A stretch of 64,000 bases of DNA from contig NZ_CP197474.1 in NCBI RefSeq assembly GCF_052180245.1, positions 4,464,001-4,528,000 of the forward strand. The letters are read 5' to 3'. The position numbers were made by a program, and so were the translations under genes. Below, one piece after another: positions 47,091 to 55,779 of this stretch. The DNA is from Parapusillimonas sp013416435 (lineage in GTDB: Bacteria > Pseudomonadota > Gammaproteobacteria > Burkholderiales > Burkholderiaceae_B). Under the pieces are notes generated by a model. That model saw nothing but the letters and a program-made list of their open reading frames with translations, was not told the origin of the DNA and searched no databases. The first letter of the stretch is position 1. Every line of letters starts with the position of its first letter.

Positions 47091-47809
47091 GATGGCACCT
47101 TGAAATCCGGTGGGTACTTCCTAGCCAGCTGCGCCCCCGCAATGGCAATCAAAAGCGACATGCACAGATAGATCAGCGTACCGATCAGGAAGATCTCGAA
47201 GGTCTGGAATGTTATGTTCTCGATCTTCTTTGTTTGATAGGTCAGCTCTGTCACACCGATCACCATGGCAAGGCTGGTGTCCTTGAACAGGATGATGGAG
47301 CGGTTGATGAGCGGAGGTACTGCATACCGGGCCGCCTGCGGCAACACGACGTAAACCAGCGCCTGCACCGCTCCCAGCCCAATGGATCTAGCAGCTTCGA
47401 CCTGCGTCGACACGATGGCCCGGATGCCTGAACGCAGGTCTTCGTAGTAATAGGCGCTGACATTCAGGGACAGGGCCACGAGCGCGAACGAGAATTCGGT
47501 ATTGCCCTGGTTCACCCATATCCTGATCGGCTCCGGCAGGATTTCGGGCATGCCGAAATACCAGACCATGATCTGCACCACCGTAGGGACATTACGATGG
47601 TATTCCACATAAAGCGAAACCATGCCCCGCACCAGGCGAGAGGGTATGAGATTGATTCCGGACAGGATCAGGGCCACGGCGAACCCGCCCAGCAGCGCAC
47701 CGATAAAAAGCCGCAGCGTGATGGCTGTACCTTTGCCGATCATGCGCAGTACATCGGGGTCCGACAGCAATGAGAAAGAAATATCCATGCAAAGATGACA
47801 GGGCGGCAT
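47087..47809 (-). CDS. Polar amino acid ABC transporter, permease
   Basis: 240 residues, five to six helices of the HisQ/GltJ family, with the EAA loop VEAARSIGLGAVQALVYVVLPQA. The ATG at 47809 has AAGGA nine bases before it; the in-frame ATG at 47788 (MDISFSLL) resembles starts of homologues but lacks a ribosome binding site. Confidence 0.9.
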   Translation of the reverse strand: MPPCHLCMDISFSLLSDPDVLRMIGKGTAITLRLFIGALLGGFAVALILSGINLIPSRLVRGMVSLYVEYHRNVPTVVQIMVWYFGMPEILPEPIRIWVNQGNTEFSFALVALSLNVSAYYYEDLRSGIRAIVSTQVEAARSIGLGAVQALVYVVLPQAARYAVPPLINRSIILFKDTSLAMVIGVTELTYQTKKIENITFQTFEIFLIGTLIYLCMSLLIAIAGAQLARKYPPDFKVPS

Positions 47810-47838
47810 GCGCCCTGTTCCTTAGAGGCTGTTAATGA

Positions 47839-48693
47839 CTACTTGGAAGCATCTTTTTTGGAAGCCTCCGCAACGTCCTCCACAGTGAAGTCGCGCGTCA
47901 TCTTGTAGATGGATTGCGAGCCCATCCATTTGTCATAGATCTTCGTCAGCTCGCCCGACTTGTCCAGCGAATCGATGGCGGAGTTGATGGCGGCCAGCAG
48001 CTCCGGCTGATCCTTCTTGACGATGATGCCTATATGTTCGGTATAGGTAGGCTGATCCAGCAGCTTCATCGGCGTGCCGGCCTTCTCTGCGTCGTTCAGG
48101 AAGCGGCGCAGCACCAGTTCGCCCGCAGTCATGGCATCGACCTTGCCGCTCTGCACGCCCAGGTAGCACTGGGAAATCGTCTGGAAGGTCAGGACTTGCG
48201 CCTCCGGCAAGACCCTTTCCGCGATGGCCGCCGAGCTTGAGCCGGAAGATGCGCAGACCTTCTTCCCCGCCAGGTCTTTCAAGGACGAGATTCCGCCGTC
48301 ACCCTTGGCCAGCACCTTGATATAGCCCTGAAGATACTGCTTGCTGAAGTCCACTTGCTCCGCGCGCTTCGGCATCCAGGCGACGGACCCCGCCACCATG
48401 TCCACGCGGTCCATGCGAACTTCCGGAATCCGGGCTTCGGTGGACAGCGGCTTATGCTCGACCTTCAAGCCCATCTCCTTGCCGATGGCCATGCAGACAT
48501 CCACGTCGTAGCCCACATACTGCCGAGTGTCGGGATCCTGAAAGCCATAAGGACTGCTGGCGTTCTGTGTCCCGCAAACAATGGTTCCCTTCGCCTTGAT
48601 ATCGTCCAGCCGGTTGGCCGTTGCCGTGCCTCCCCAGGCCACCGAGAGTGCCGCGGCGCAAAGCGCCAGGTTCTTTATGGTTTGATGTTTCAT
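47839..48693 (-). CDS. Polar amino acid ABC transporter, periplasmic binding protein
   Basis: 284 residues. Signal peptide 1-26 (LSVAWGGTATA), then DDIKAKGTIVCGTQN, the cluster-3 binding-protein start, and YDVDVCMAIGKEMGLKVE. The Arg that normally grips the ligand carboxylate is probably in STEARIPEVRMDRVDM. Four mature cysteines occur, unusual for this family. AAGGAGACAAGC precedes the ATG. Ligand is probably an amino acid or derivative, perhaps cystine-like given the operon. Confidence 0.9.
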   Translation of the reverse strand: MKHQTIKNLALCAAALSVAWGGTATANRLDDIKAKGTIVCGTQNASSPYGFQDPDTRQYVGYDVDVCMAIGKEMGLKVEHKPLSTEARIPEVRMDRVDMVAGSVAWMPKRAEQVDFSKQYLQGYIKVLAKGDGGISSLKDLAGKKVCASSGSSSAAIAERVLPEAQVLTFQTISQCYLGVQSGKVDAMTAGELVLRRFLNDAEKAGTPMKLLDQPTYTEHIGIIVKKDQPELLAAINSAIDSLDKSGELTKIYDKWMGSQSIYKMTRDFTVEDVAEASKKDASK

Positions 48694-48713
48694 GCTTGTC
48701 TCCTTAAGTTATG

Positions 48714-50315
48714 TCAGTGCTCAATGACGAATATGCCGCGTTCGCGCTCGTCGATCTGGGATACCAGGTTGGTTTCCCACTCCAGATACTTTCTTGCGGC
48801 CTCTTTGTTTCCATCGTGCCGGTCATGCACGAAAAACAGATAGTCGATGCAGGACTCATCGGGCATATGCTCTTGCGATACGACCTGCAGTCCGGTTTCC
48901 TGCGGGAAGTCGTCTCCCACCAGGCAAACTTGGACGTCCCTGAAGCCGTTGGCCTCCAGTTCGTGGGCGAGCAAGTACAGACGGCCATTGCCCTGGCCCA
49001 GCAGCACTGCGGGGCGATCCGACTGCCCGGCCAGCTCCGCGGAAACGTTCGGCCTCGTAATCCAACGGGCACCGGCAACGCTCGCTTCACGGAACTTCAG
49101 GCTGGGGCGGGCATCCAGCAAGATCGCGTGGGGGTTCTGCGCAATGAAATCGGACAGCTGGTCAAGCGGCAAATCTCGTGTGTGCTTCAGCTCGGGCTCG
49201 TAGTGGGCCGGCATCGGCAGCCTATGCAAGCCCTCCGTGTCCTCCAGCAGGAATACGCTCCATCCCAGCTGCTTCAGCCAGCTCGCGACGACAGGCGCCC
49301 GGATTCCGTCGGTATCGCACAGTACGATGCTGGCCTTTCGCACACCGACGTATTGATCAGTGGCCTGAATCAGTTGCCCGCCCGGCGCATGCTGGACGAT
49401 GGGCGGCAAGTCGCCTTGGGCATGCTCTTCGTCCGTGCGGACATCGCACAGGAATACGGACCGGGTTTCGTCCCGAAGCCAGCTTTCGACAGTTGCTGCT
49501 TCGACAACTGGGATATCGAAGCGGCGGCTCAATGCCTGGGAACGCGCTCGCAAGGCGGCCAGGTCCTGCGTGCTGACGTCCGCCGGATACAGGCGATTCG
49601 ATTTGTGCTCCAGCGGCAGGTCTGCCAGATACCAGCCCTGCGTCCCGTTCTCCAGAGCATAGACCTTGTTAGGTATGCCAAGATTGATCAAGGTTTGTGC
49701 ACCAATGATGCTGCGGGTGCGGCCCGCGCAGTTCACGACGATGGTCGTATCCGGGTCGGGCGCCAGTTCGCCGATGCGCAAGGCGAGTTCGCCGTTGGGG
49801 CAGCAGATTGCGCCCGGTATGTTCATTTTCCGGTACTCCGGGACCGGACGGCCGTCGACAACCAGGACCTTCCGCTTGTCATCATTCAGCAGCGCGTGCA
49901 GATCGCTCGCCGAGATATGCGGCGTGTCGTATATATGCTCCGCAATTTCGCCAAAGGTCTTGCTGGGCAGGTTGACTCCGGCGAAGCTGACGAACCCGGC
50001 CGCCTTCCATGCCTCGATCCCTCCTTCCAGGATGCGGACATTGGAATAGCCCAGGCGCTCCATCGCCTGTGCCGATGCCCGCACCGCATGTTCGGTGTTT
50101 CGATCGCCGTAGACCACCACCCGCGTCTCCGTTCGAGGCACCAGCCGCCCAAGATGCAGCTCCAGTTCGCTGTACGGCAAAGAGACGGCAAAGAACAGAT
50201 GGTCTTCACCAAACTGTCCGTGCTCGCGCACATCCAGTATTGCTACTTCCTTGTCGTCGTGAATCCATTCTTTCAGCAAGCGCGCATCCACATAGCGCAG
50301 GGTTGAATACGTCAT
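48714..50315 (-). CDS. Four-domain rhodanese-type sulfurtransferase
   Basis: 533 residues forming four consecutive rhodanese modules (about 5-110, 125-235, 260-375, 390-500), each recognisable by a DVR/DGR/DAR motif (ILDVREHGQF, VVDGRPVPEY, LCDVRTDEEH, LLDARPSLKF). Only the second has the complete active-site loop VNCAGRTRS; the third has a Cys in IVLCDTDG, and the first (VVYGDRN) and fourth (VLLGQGNG) lack it. Rhodaneses move sulfane sulfur from persulfides or thiosulfate to acceptors. It sits between C-S lyase and transporter genes, suggesting handling of sulfur released by the lyase. Confidence 0.88.
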   Translation of the reverse strand: MTYSTLRYVDARLLKEWIHDDKEVAILDVREHGQFGEDHLFFAVSLPYSELELHLGRLVPRTETRVVVYGDRNTEHAVRASAQAMERLGYSNVRILEGGIEAWKAAGFVSFAGVNLPSKTFGEIAEHIYDTPHISASDLHALLNDDKRKVLVVDGRPVPEYRKMNIPGAICCPNGELALRIGELAPDPDTTIVVNCAGRTRSIIGAQTLINLGIPNKVYALENGTQGWYLADLPLEHKSNRLYPADVSTQDLAALRARSQALSRRFDIPVVEAATVESWLRDETRSVFLCDVRTDEEHAQGDLPPIVQHAPGGQLIQATDQYVGVRKASIVLCDTDGIRAPVVASWLKQLGWSVFLLEDTEGLHRLPMPAHYEPELKHTRDLPLDQLSDFIAQNPHAILLDARPSLKFREASVAGARWITRPNVSAELAGQSDRPAVLLGQGNGRLYLLAHELEANGFRDVQVCLVGDDFPQETGLQVVSQEHMPDESCIDYLFFVHDRHDGNKEAARKYLEWETNLVSQIDERERGIFVIEH

Positions 50316-50334
50316 GTTCCAGTCACTCAGTTGC

Positions 50335-51501
50335 TCAGTGCGCCAGGGCACCCAATAGTTTGTTCAAATCATTCTTGAGGTCTTGCGGATCTTCCAGGCC
50401 GATGTGCAGGCGTAGCAGGTAGCCCGGCTGCACGGCCGCATCCCGATAACGGGTGCGTTTCACATCGACGGGTAGAACCAGGCTCTCGTATCCGCCCCAT
50501 GAAGCGCCGATGCCGAAAAGCCGCAAGGCGCCAATCGCCTGCTCTATCCGGTCAGCCGCCAACTTGGGATCGAACTCGACGGTGATCAAGCCATTGCTGC
50601 CGTGCGCATCGCGCTTCCACAACAAATGGTTCGGATCGCTGTCCAGGGCGGGGTGGAAGACCCGTTTGATCGCCGGTTGGGAGACCAGCCATGAAGCGAT
50701 CCCCAGTGCGCTTTCGGCATGGCGACGCAGGCGCAGGTCGAGCGTCCGGATGCCTCGCAAAACAAGAAACGCGTCTTCGGCCGACACCGTCTGCCCCAGG
50801 TTGACGCTTACCTTCTCCAGCTCCGGAAAGCAGGCTTCCCGCGTCGTGACCGATCCCATCATGACGTCGGAGTGGCCTCCCAGGTATTTCGTCGCGGCCA
50901 CCACCGAGACATCGAAGCCAAGCTCCAGCGGCTTGTATATCAGCGAGGAGCCCCAGGTGTTGTCGGCGCACAGCAATATTCCCTTCGGCCTGCAGACCTT
51001 CGCGATGGCAGGAAGGTCGAACATGTCGTACAGCAGCGACCCCGGCGATTCCACATAGACCATGCGCGTTTCAGGCCTCAATGCCTTCTGCCACTCAGGA
51101 TCCCTGGGGTCGAAGAAGCTGAAGCTCATGCCGTAGTTGGTCAGCTGGGACTCGCACAGCTGGCGCGCGGGCTGATAGACGCCTTCCGAGATCAGGACGT
51201 GGTCGCCCGCCTTCAGGTATGCCAGGAAGGCTGCGGCAATTGCGGCCAGCCCTGTCGGGAACAGCTTGCTGCGATAGCCGCCTTCCAGCGCGGTGATGGC
51301 GTCCTCCAGCGCGAATACGGTCTCGTTGCCGCGCGCCCCATAAGACAGGACACGCTGCCCCTCACGCTGTTCGCGCGTGGCCCGCCATTGCGCAAGGTCC
51401 TCGAACAGATAGGTGCTGCCCTTTACGATGGGTGTGTTGGCCCATCCCTGGCTCGGACGTCCCAGGCGCGTCAGCAGGGTGGAAAGCGCGTCCTCGGCCA
51501 T
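50335..51501 (-). CDS. metC: Cystathionine beta-lyase / PLP-dependent C-S lyase
   Basis: 388 residues of the Cys/Met-metabolism PLP family. Lys205 in AATKYLGGHSD binds pyridoxal phosphate, SYGARGNET and YVESPGS are typical phosphate and substrate segments, and SWGGYESLVLP is characteristic of MetC. It cleaves cystathionine, cystine or similar beta-thio amino acids to pyruvate, ammonia and a thiol. Start overlaps the upstream cupin stop (TGATGG region). In this operon a catabolic role on a sulfur amino acid is more likely than methionine synthesis. Confidence 0.88.
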   Translation of the reverse strand: MAEDALSTLLTRLGRPSQGWANTPIVKGSTYLFEDLAQWRATREQREGQRVLSYGARGNETVFALEDAITALEGGYRSKLFPTGLAAIAAAFLAYLKAGDHVLISEGVYQPARQLCESQLTNYGMSFSFFDPRDPEWQKALRPETRMVYVESPGSLLYDMFDLPAIAKVCRPKGILLCADNTWGSSLIYKPLELGFDVSVVAATKYLGGHSDVMMGSVTTREACFPELEKVSVNLGQTVSAEDAFLVLRGIRTLDLRLRRHAESALGIASWLVSQPAIKRVFHPALDSDPNHLLWKRDAHGSNGLITVEFDPKLAADRIEQAIGALRLFGIGASWGGYESLVLPVDVKRTRYRDAAVQPGYLLRLHIGLEDPQDLKNDLNKLLGALAH

Positions 51502-52091
51502 CAGACGCCGCTCCGCCGCGTCTTGACACCGACATCCATGATCTTGCAGGTATTGTTTTCAAGGTCGAAGGCGACGCGCCGGTCGAGTTTTTCAAGAGCC
51601 AGGCCATACATATGGAGGTGGCGGATGCTGGCGTCTTCGATACGCACCGCATGGATGTCCTCGGCCATCAAGGCGATGCCCTGGCCGGGCCCCACGGGCT
51701 GCATCCCGACTTCCTTGAGCGTGGCGTATCCGGCTTTGTCGCCGTCATCCGTACGCTCATACAAGTAGTTGCTCTCGGTGCCTTCGACCGCAGCAATACA
51801 AGCCCAGGTGGTGTGGTTGTGCGGAACGATCTTCTTGCCCGGTTTCATCACGTTCAAATACAAGGCAAAAGTGCTGTCCGGCTCTTGATGGATCAAGTAT
51901 CTTGCCTGCAGCTCATCGCCTTCGGGCGCCGGGTAATCAGCGCCGCTCCACCATTCTTTTTGCGACGCAAGGTCCACCAGCGCGTCCTTGACCACATTCA
52001 GACTTGAGCGAGTAACGTCCTCGCCTCCATTTTGCTTTGCCAGGCTGATGAAGTCGGCGATGGCAGCTTGTTTTGCATTAGGTTCTTGCAT
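51501..52091 (-). CDS. Cysteine-dioxygenase-like cupin
   Basis: 196 residues. The cupin motif HNHTTWACIAAVEG gives His91 and His93, with a third ligand His147 in EDIHAVR, the three-histidine iron site of thiol dioxygenases. The family oxidises cysteine, 3-mercaptopropionate or similar thiols to sulfinates. GGAGAAAGAC precedes the ATG. First gene of the sulfur operon, divergent from a LysR gene. Substrate specificity is open. Confidence 0.8.
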   Translation of the reverse strand: MQEPNAKQAAIADFISLAKQNGGEDVTRSSLNVVKDALVDLASQKEWWSGADYPAPEGDELQARYLIHQEPDSTFALYLNVMKPGKKIVPHNHTTWACIAAVEGTESNYLYERTDDGDKAGYATLKEVGMQPVGPGQGIALMAEDIHAVRIEDASIRHLHMYGLALEKLDRRVAFDLENNTCKIMDVGVKTRRSGV

Positions 52092-52164
52092 GTCTTTCTC
52101 CGTAATCCAAAAGGAATATAGAGGCCCATGCCTGGGTGTACAAATTAATTGTTATAAGATACAT

Positions 52165-52179
52165 ATAAGCAACCCTTAT
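52165..52179. promoter_or_regulatory. LysR operator candidate ATAAG-N5-CTTAT
   Basis: Perfect inverted repeat with the LTTR T-N11-A pattern in the 142 bp between the sulfur operon and the divergent lysR-type gene; further ATAAG copies precede it around 52154. AT-rich, well placed for co-regulation. Confidence 0.5.
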
Positions 52180-52233
52180 TGATTCTCTATGGGCGCTCGT
52201 TTTACGGAATATGCCCATACAGGGGTAAACCCT

Positions 52234-53103
52234 ATGTTGAATTTAGATCTTGACCTATTGCGAACGCTGCTAACCATCGAGAAAACTAATACTTTCTCCG
52301 GCGCCGCCGATGCCTTGTTCCGCACCCAGTCGGCCGTCACGCAACAAATGCAGCGCCTGGAGTCGCAAATGGGTTGTCCTTTATTTCAGAAGAAGGGCCG
52401 CAACAGGGTGCTGACGCCTCAGGGACAGCAGCTGGCGGAATATGCGCGCAAAATGCTGGCGATCAATGATGAGGCGGTGCGCAGCATCGGCAGAAAGCAG
52501 ATGGAAGGGGAAATCCGGCTGGGGGCGCCCCTGGATGTGGCCGACACCATCCTGCCCCCCGTACTGACCCACATCGCCCGCCATGCGCCCCGCGTGCGCC
52601 TTGAGATACGGGTGGACCGCAGCCCTTTCCTGATGGACGCGCTGGAGTCCGGGGATATCGACCTGACGATTTCCACGCGGCAGGCGCCCGATTGGCGCGG
52701 CTTCGCGTTGCGGACATCTCCCACCGCCTGGATCTGTGCGGCCGACTTCGTCTACAACAAGCGGATACCCCTGCCTTTGATACTGGCGGATGAGCTGAGC
52801 ATCTTCCGCAGAATCGCGCTCGAGGCCCTGGGCCATACGCAGCGGACCTGGCACATCAATTACCTGGCCCCCACCCTGGTGGGAATCAAAGCCGCGGTGC
52901 GGGCCGGCCTGGGCGTTACGGCACGCAGCGTGGAATTTCTGGGCCCGGACATGCGGGTGCTGGGCGACGCCGAAGGCCTGCCCCCACTTCCACCCGTGAC
53001 CTACACGCTATGGACTCGTCCCGATACGATCAGCCCCCTGACCCTGGCCATTTATGAAATGCTGAAAGCGCAATTCGAGCAAAAGCCGGCAGAAGTCAAT
53101 TGA
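52234..53103 (+). CDS. LysR-family transcriptional regulator of the sulfur cluster
   Basis: 289 residues. HTH region TFSGAADALFRTQSAVTQQMQRLE, then effector domain. The ATG at 52234 follows AGGGGTAAACCCT. Divergent from the cupin/C-S lyase/ABC operon and most probably its activator. A functional analogy to CysB-like regulators is possible, but the sequence does not settle the effector. Confidence 0.88.
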   Translation: MLNLDLDLLRTLLTIEKTNTFSGAADALFRTQSAVTQQMQRLESQMGCPLFQKKGRNRVLTPQGQQLAEYARKMLAINDEAVRSIGRKQMEGEIRLGAPLDVADTILPPVLTHIARHAPRVRLEIRVDRSPFLMDALESGDIDLTISTRQAPDWRGFALRTSPTAWICAADFVYNKRIPLPLILADELSIFRRIALEALGHTQRTWHINYLAPTLVGIKAAVRAGLGVTARSVEFLGPDMRVLGDAEGLPPLPPVTYTLWTRPDTISPLTLAIYEMLKAQFEQKPAEVN

Positions 53104-53132
53104 CATCGCGGCTGCCGCCGCATGCAGCAAGC

Positions 53133-54124
53133 CTACAGCGTGGCCACCATCTTTCGCAGAAAGCGCTCGCATTCTTCCAGCTGTTCGATATCGATGAACT
53201 CATTGGCCTTGTGGGCTTGTTCGATATGGCCGGGACCGCAGATCACGGTCGGGACGCCCAAGGACTGGAAAAGGCCGGCCTCGGTCCCGTAGGCGACCTT
53301 GCGAGTTTCCTGATCGTCCGTCAATGCCCTGACCAGCCTGGTGATTTCGGCGGCCTCTTCGGCGCTCAGGCCCGGGGCCCGGGAACTGCTGGATACTTCT
53401 ACGCCGGCTGCCGCATGTTCGGCTTGCATCGCGGGAACGAGGTCCTGCCTGATGTAGGCTTCGATCTGCTCCTGCAGCGCATCCGCGTTCATGCCGGGCA
53501 AGTTCCGGAACTCGTAGGTGAACTCGCATAGTTCGGGTATGGTGTTTACGGCTATTCCACCCTGTATCTGGTTGGTCGACAGCGTCGTATAAGGTACGTC
53601 GTAGGCCTTGTCGTATGGGCCTTGGCGCTTGTGCGATTCGGCGATCTCCCGGATTTTGCAGATCAGGCTGGCCGCGTGTTCTATGGCGTTGCAGCCGCGG
53701 TCGGTCAACGATGAATGCGCCGCTTTGCCATGCACGCGGCACCGGAACATATTGATGCCCTTGTGGGCGACAACCACTTTCATGCCCGACGGCTCGCCCA
53801 CCACGCAGCCATCCAGCTTCACGCCCCTGGCGCGCAGTTCTTCGATCATGTAGGGTGCGCCGGCGCACCCGATTTCTTCGTCGAACGACAGGGCAAAATG
53901 CACGGGACGCTTTCTTTTCATGCGCATGAACTCGGGCACCAGCGACAAGCCCACTGCAATGAATCCCTTCATGTCGGCCACACCGCGCCCGAACAGCCGG
54001 CCGTTCGCCTCGTGGACCTTGAACGGATCCGTATCCCAGTCCTGACCGTCCACAGGGACCACATCGGTATGGCCCGAAAGCACGAGGCCTCCTTCCAGCT
54101 TTCCATCATGAGACGGCAGGGTGG
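53133..54124 (-). pseudogene. ArgE/M20 deacylase, N-terminally truncated
   Basis: From LEGGLVLSGHTDVVPVDG onward this is a clear ArgE-type deacylase with GVADMKGF, FDEEIGCAG and the C-terminal CGPGHIEQAHKANE. The first about 70 residues of the family are missing: upstream of about 54124 the frame reads antisense to a metC remnant. No start codon or promoter of its own remains at the junction. It is a diverged paralogue of the intact gene at 44414-45637. Most likely inactive, although the frame stays open to an ATG at 54260. Confidence 0.75.
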
Positions 54125-54565
54125 CGCGGCCTGCGCACCATGAACGTACGGCTGCGGTAGCATTGGGCATCGGGCGTGCAAGTGGCCCAATGGCTGGAAG
54201 GCAGGCCCGAAGTGGACAGAGTCCTTCATCCCGCGCTGCCCAACCACCCCGGACATGCATTGTGGCGACGCGACTACACAGGCGCCTGCGGACTGTTCGC
54301 CATCGCTCTCAAGCCTGTGCCGGAGCCCGCGCTGCATGCCTTCATCGACAGCCTGAAACTGTTTGGGCTGGGCGTCTCGTGGGGCGGCTATGAAAGCCTG
54401 GTCTTGCCGTTTTCACCGGCGGGCCGCACTACCACGCAGTGGCCATACCCGGGGCCGGGCGTGCGCCTGCATATCGGCCTGGAAGATCCGGCCGATCTGA
54501 TGGAAGACCTTGAGCTAGGTTTTCAAGCCATGGCCCAGGCGCTGCACCATCAGGCGGTGGCCTAG
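54125..54565 (+). pseudogene. MetC-like C-S lyase, C-terminal remnant with in-frame stop
   Basis: Encodes RGLRTMNVRLR, an amber codon at 54158-54160, then HWASGVQVAQWLEGRPEVDR through SWGGYESLVLP to RLHIGLEDPADLMEDLE, matching the last third of cystathionine beta-lyase. The PLP-lysine domain is absent. It abuts the truncated ArgE remnant head to head, as if one deletion removed both 5' ends. It is diverged from the intact metC at 50335-51501, so it is not a recent duplicate. A short product from 54176 could still be made. Confidence 0.78.
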
Positions 54566-54592
54566 GGTCAGACCCCCTGCGGGGTCAGACCC
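54565..54592. repeat. Interspersed repeat, arms in direct orientation
   Basis: GGGTCAGACCCC-CTGC-GGGGTCAGACCC: the second arm reads GTCAGAC instead of GTCTGAC, so the inner bases no longer pair. Starts at the last base of the metC remnant stop codon. Confidence 0.8.
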
Positions 54593-54606
54593 TCTAAAGC
54601 TGAGCC

Positions 54607-54635
54607 GGGGTCGGCCCCCGCAGGGGGTCCGACCC
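54607..54635. repeat. Interspersed palindrome, divergent copy with paired changes
   Basis: GGGGTCGGCCCCC / GGGGGTCCGACCC around GCA; substitutions GG/CC in the arms keep pairing. Middle of three copies in 115 bp. Confidence 0.8.
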
Positions 54636-54649
54636 TTCACAGCGAAACC

Positions 54650-54678
54650 GGGGTCAGACCCCGAATGGGTCTGACCCC
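54650..54678. repeat. Interspersed palindrome, nearly canonical
   Basis: GGGGTCAGACCCC / GGGTCTGACCCC around GAAT, nine bases from the stop of the Bug gene. Confidence 0.88.
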
Positions 54679-54686
54679 TTAGCCTC

Positions 54687-55661
54687 CTAGTTCGGCTGCT
54701 GTCCCGAATCCTTGATCACCTTGGACCAACGAGCCATTTCATCCTCCACGTATTTTTTATGCCCGGCCGCTGCCAGGCGGTCATCCTGGATGATGCTGAG
54801 GCCGAGCGCCTCCTGGCGCTTTATCAGCTCGGGATTCTTCAATGCCGCCCTCAGTGCCGCATTCAATTTTTCCAGAACTTCGGGCGGCGTATTCCGCGGT
54901 GCATACAGGCCGTGCCAGACGGTCACGTTGAATCCTTTCAAGCCCGACTCGTCCAGGGTGGGAACCGCTGCCATCGATGGCAGCTTGAGCCGTTGAGTGC
55001 TGGTCACGCCAAACGACTTCACCTTTCCGGCTTCGATCTGCGTCACCGCATTCGTGGCCTGTTCGCACATCAAGTCTACCTGGCCGCCCATCAGGTCTAT
55101 CATGGCCGGTGCGGTTCCCTTGTACGCGATGGTGGTCATGTCTACCTGAAGCGCCTCTTGCAACATGAGGCCGCAAAGATGCGAAGCCGAACCCACGCCC
55201 GCATTGGCCAGGTTGATTCCGTCCTTGTTTTCGTTGATCCACTGGCGCAGTTCGTCGAAGTTGTTGGCTGCAAGAGTCGGCCGGCTGATCAGCGTGGACG
55301 GGGCTTCATTGATGAGCCCCAGAAACTCGAAGCTGTCCGGCACCTGGTAGCTCAGTTGCTTGTACAGCGCCGGCGCGGTCGCCATGCCTATATGATGGAC
55401 GAGCAGCGTATAGCCATCCGGATTGGCGCGTGCCACCTTTGCCGTGCCGATCGTGCCTCCCGCACCGACCGTGTTTTCGACGATGATGCTTTGCCCTAGT
55501 GGTTCGCGCAGGGCTTCGGCCACGTCGCGCGCAATCTTGTCGCTTGGGCCGCCGGCCGCAAACGGTACGACCAGCGTGACCGCCTTTTCGGGAAACGCGG
55601 CGTGGGCAGCCGCGGAAAACGCCGCAAGGCCCAGTACGAAGGCAAGTTTCTTTAGTTTCAT
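54687..55661 (-). CDS. Bug-family receptor of the D-tartrate locus
   Basis: 324 residues with signal peptide ending SAAAHAAFP. Typical segments VTLVVPFAAGGPSDKIARDV, VENTVGAGGTIG and NPDGYTLLVHHI. The ATG at 55661 follows AAAGGAGACAGCATC. Lies downstream of the D-tartrate dehydratase gene on the same strand, so D-tartrate or a related hydroxy acid is the likely ligand. Two palindromes occupy the 118 bp between the genes. Confidence 0.92.
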   Translation of the reverse strand: MKLKKLAFVLGLAAFSAAAHAAFPEKAVTLVVPFAAGGPSDKIARDVAEALREPLGQSIIVENTVGAGGTIGTAKVARANPDGYTLLVHHIGMATAPALYKQLSYQVPDSFEFLGLINEAPSTLISRPTLAANNFDELRQWINENKDGINLANAGVGSASHLCGLMLQEALQVDMTTIAYKGTAPAMIDLMGGQVDLMCEQATNAVTQIEAGKVKSFGVTSTQRLKLPSMAAVPTLDESGLKGFNVTVWHGLYAPRNTPPEVLEKLNAALRAALKNPELIKRQEALGLSIIQDDRLAAAGHKKYVEDEMARWSKVIKDSGQQPN

Positions 55662-55690
55662 GATGCTGTCTCCTTTGTTCAACGGATGGA

Positions 55691-55720
55691 GGGGTCAGAC
55701 CCCGTACGGGGTCTGACCCC
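55691..55720. repeat. 30-bp interspersed palindrome, centre GTAC
   Basis: Perfect copy between tarD and the Bug gene, inside a probable operon. Confidence 0.92.
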
Positions 55721-55747
55721 AAGTTATGCGCGATGGAAGAAGAGGTA

Positions 55748-55774
55748 GGGGTCAGACCCTATGGGTCTGACCCC
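55748..55774. repeat. Interspersed palindrome, shortened centre
   Basis: GGGGTCAGACCC-TAT-GGGTCTGACCCC, 27 bp, five bases from the tarD stop codon. Confidence 0.88.
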
Positions 55775-55779
55775 GTCCG

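Noticed and set aside
48711..50306. 531-codon plus-strand frame antisense to the rhodanese gene
   Set aside because: No domain seen; the minus strand encodes a clear four-module rhodanese.
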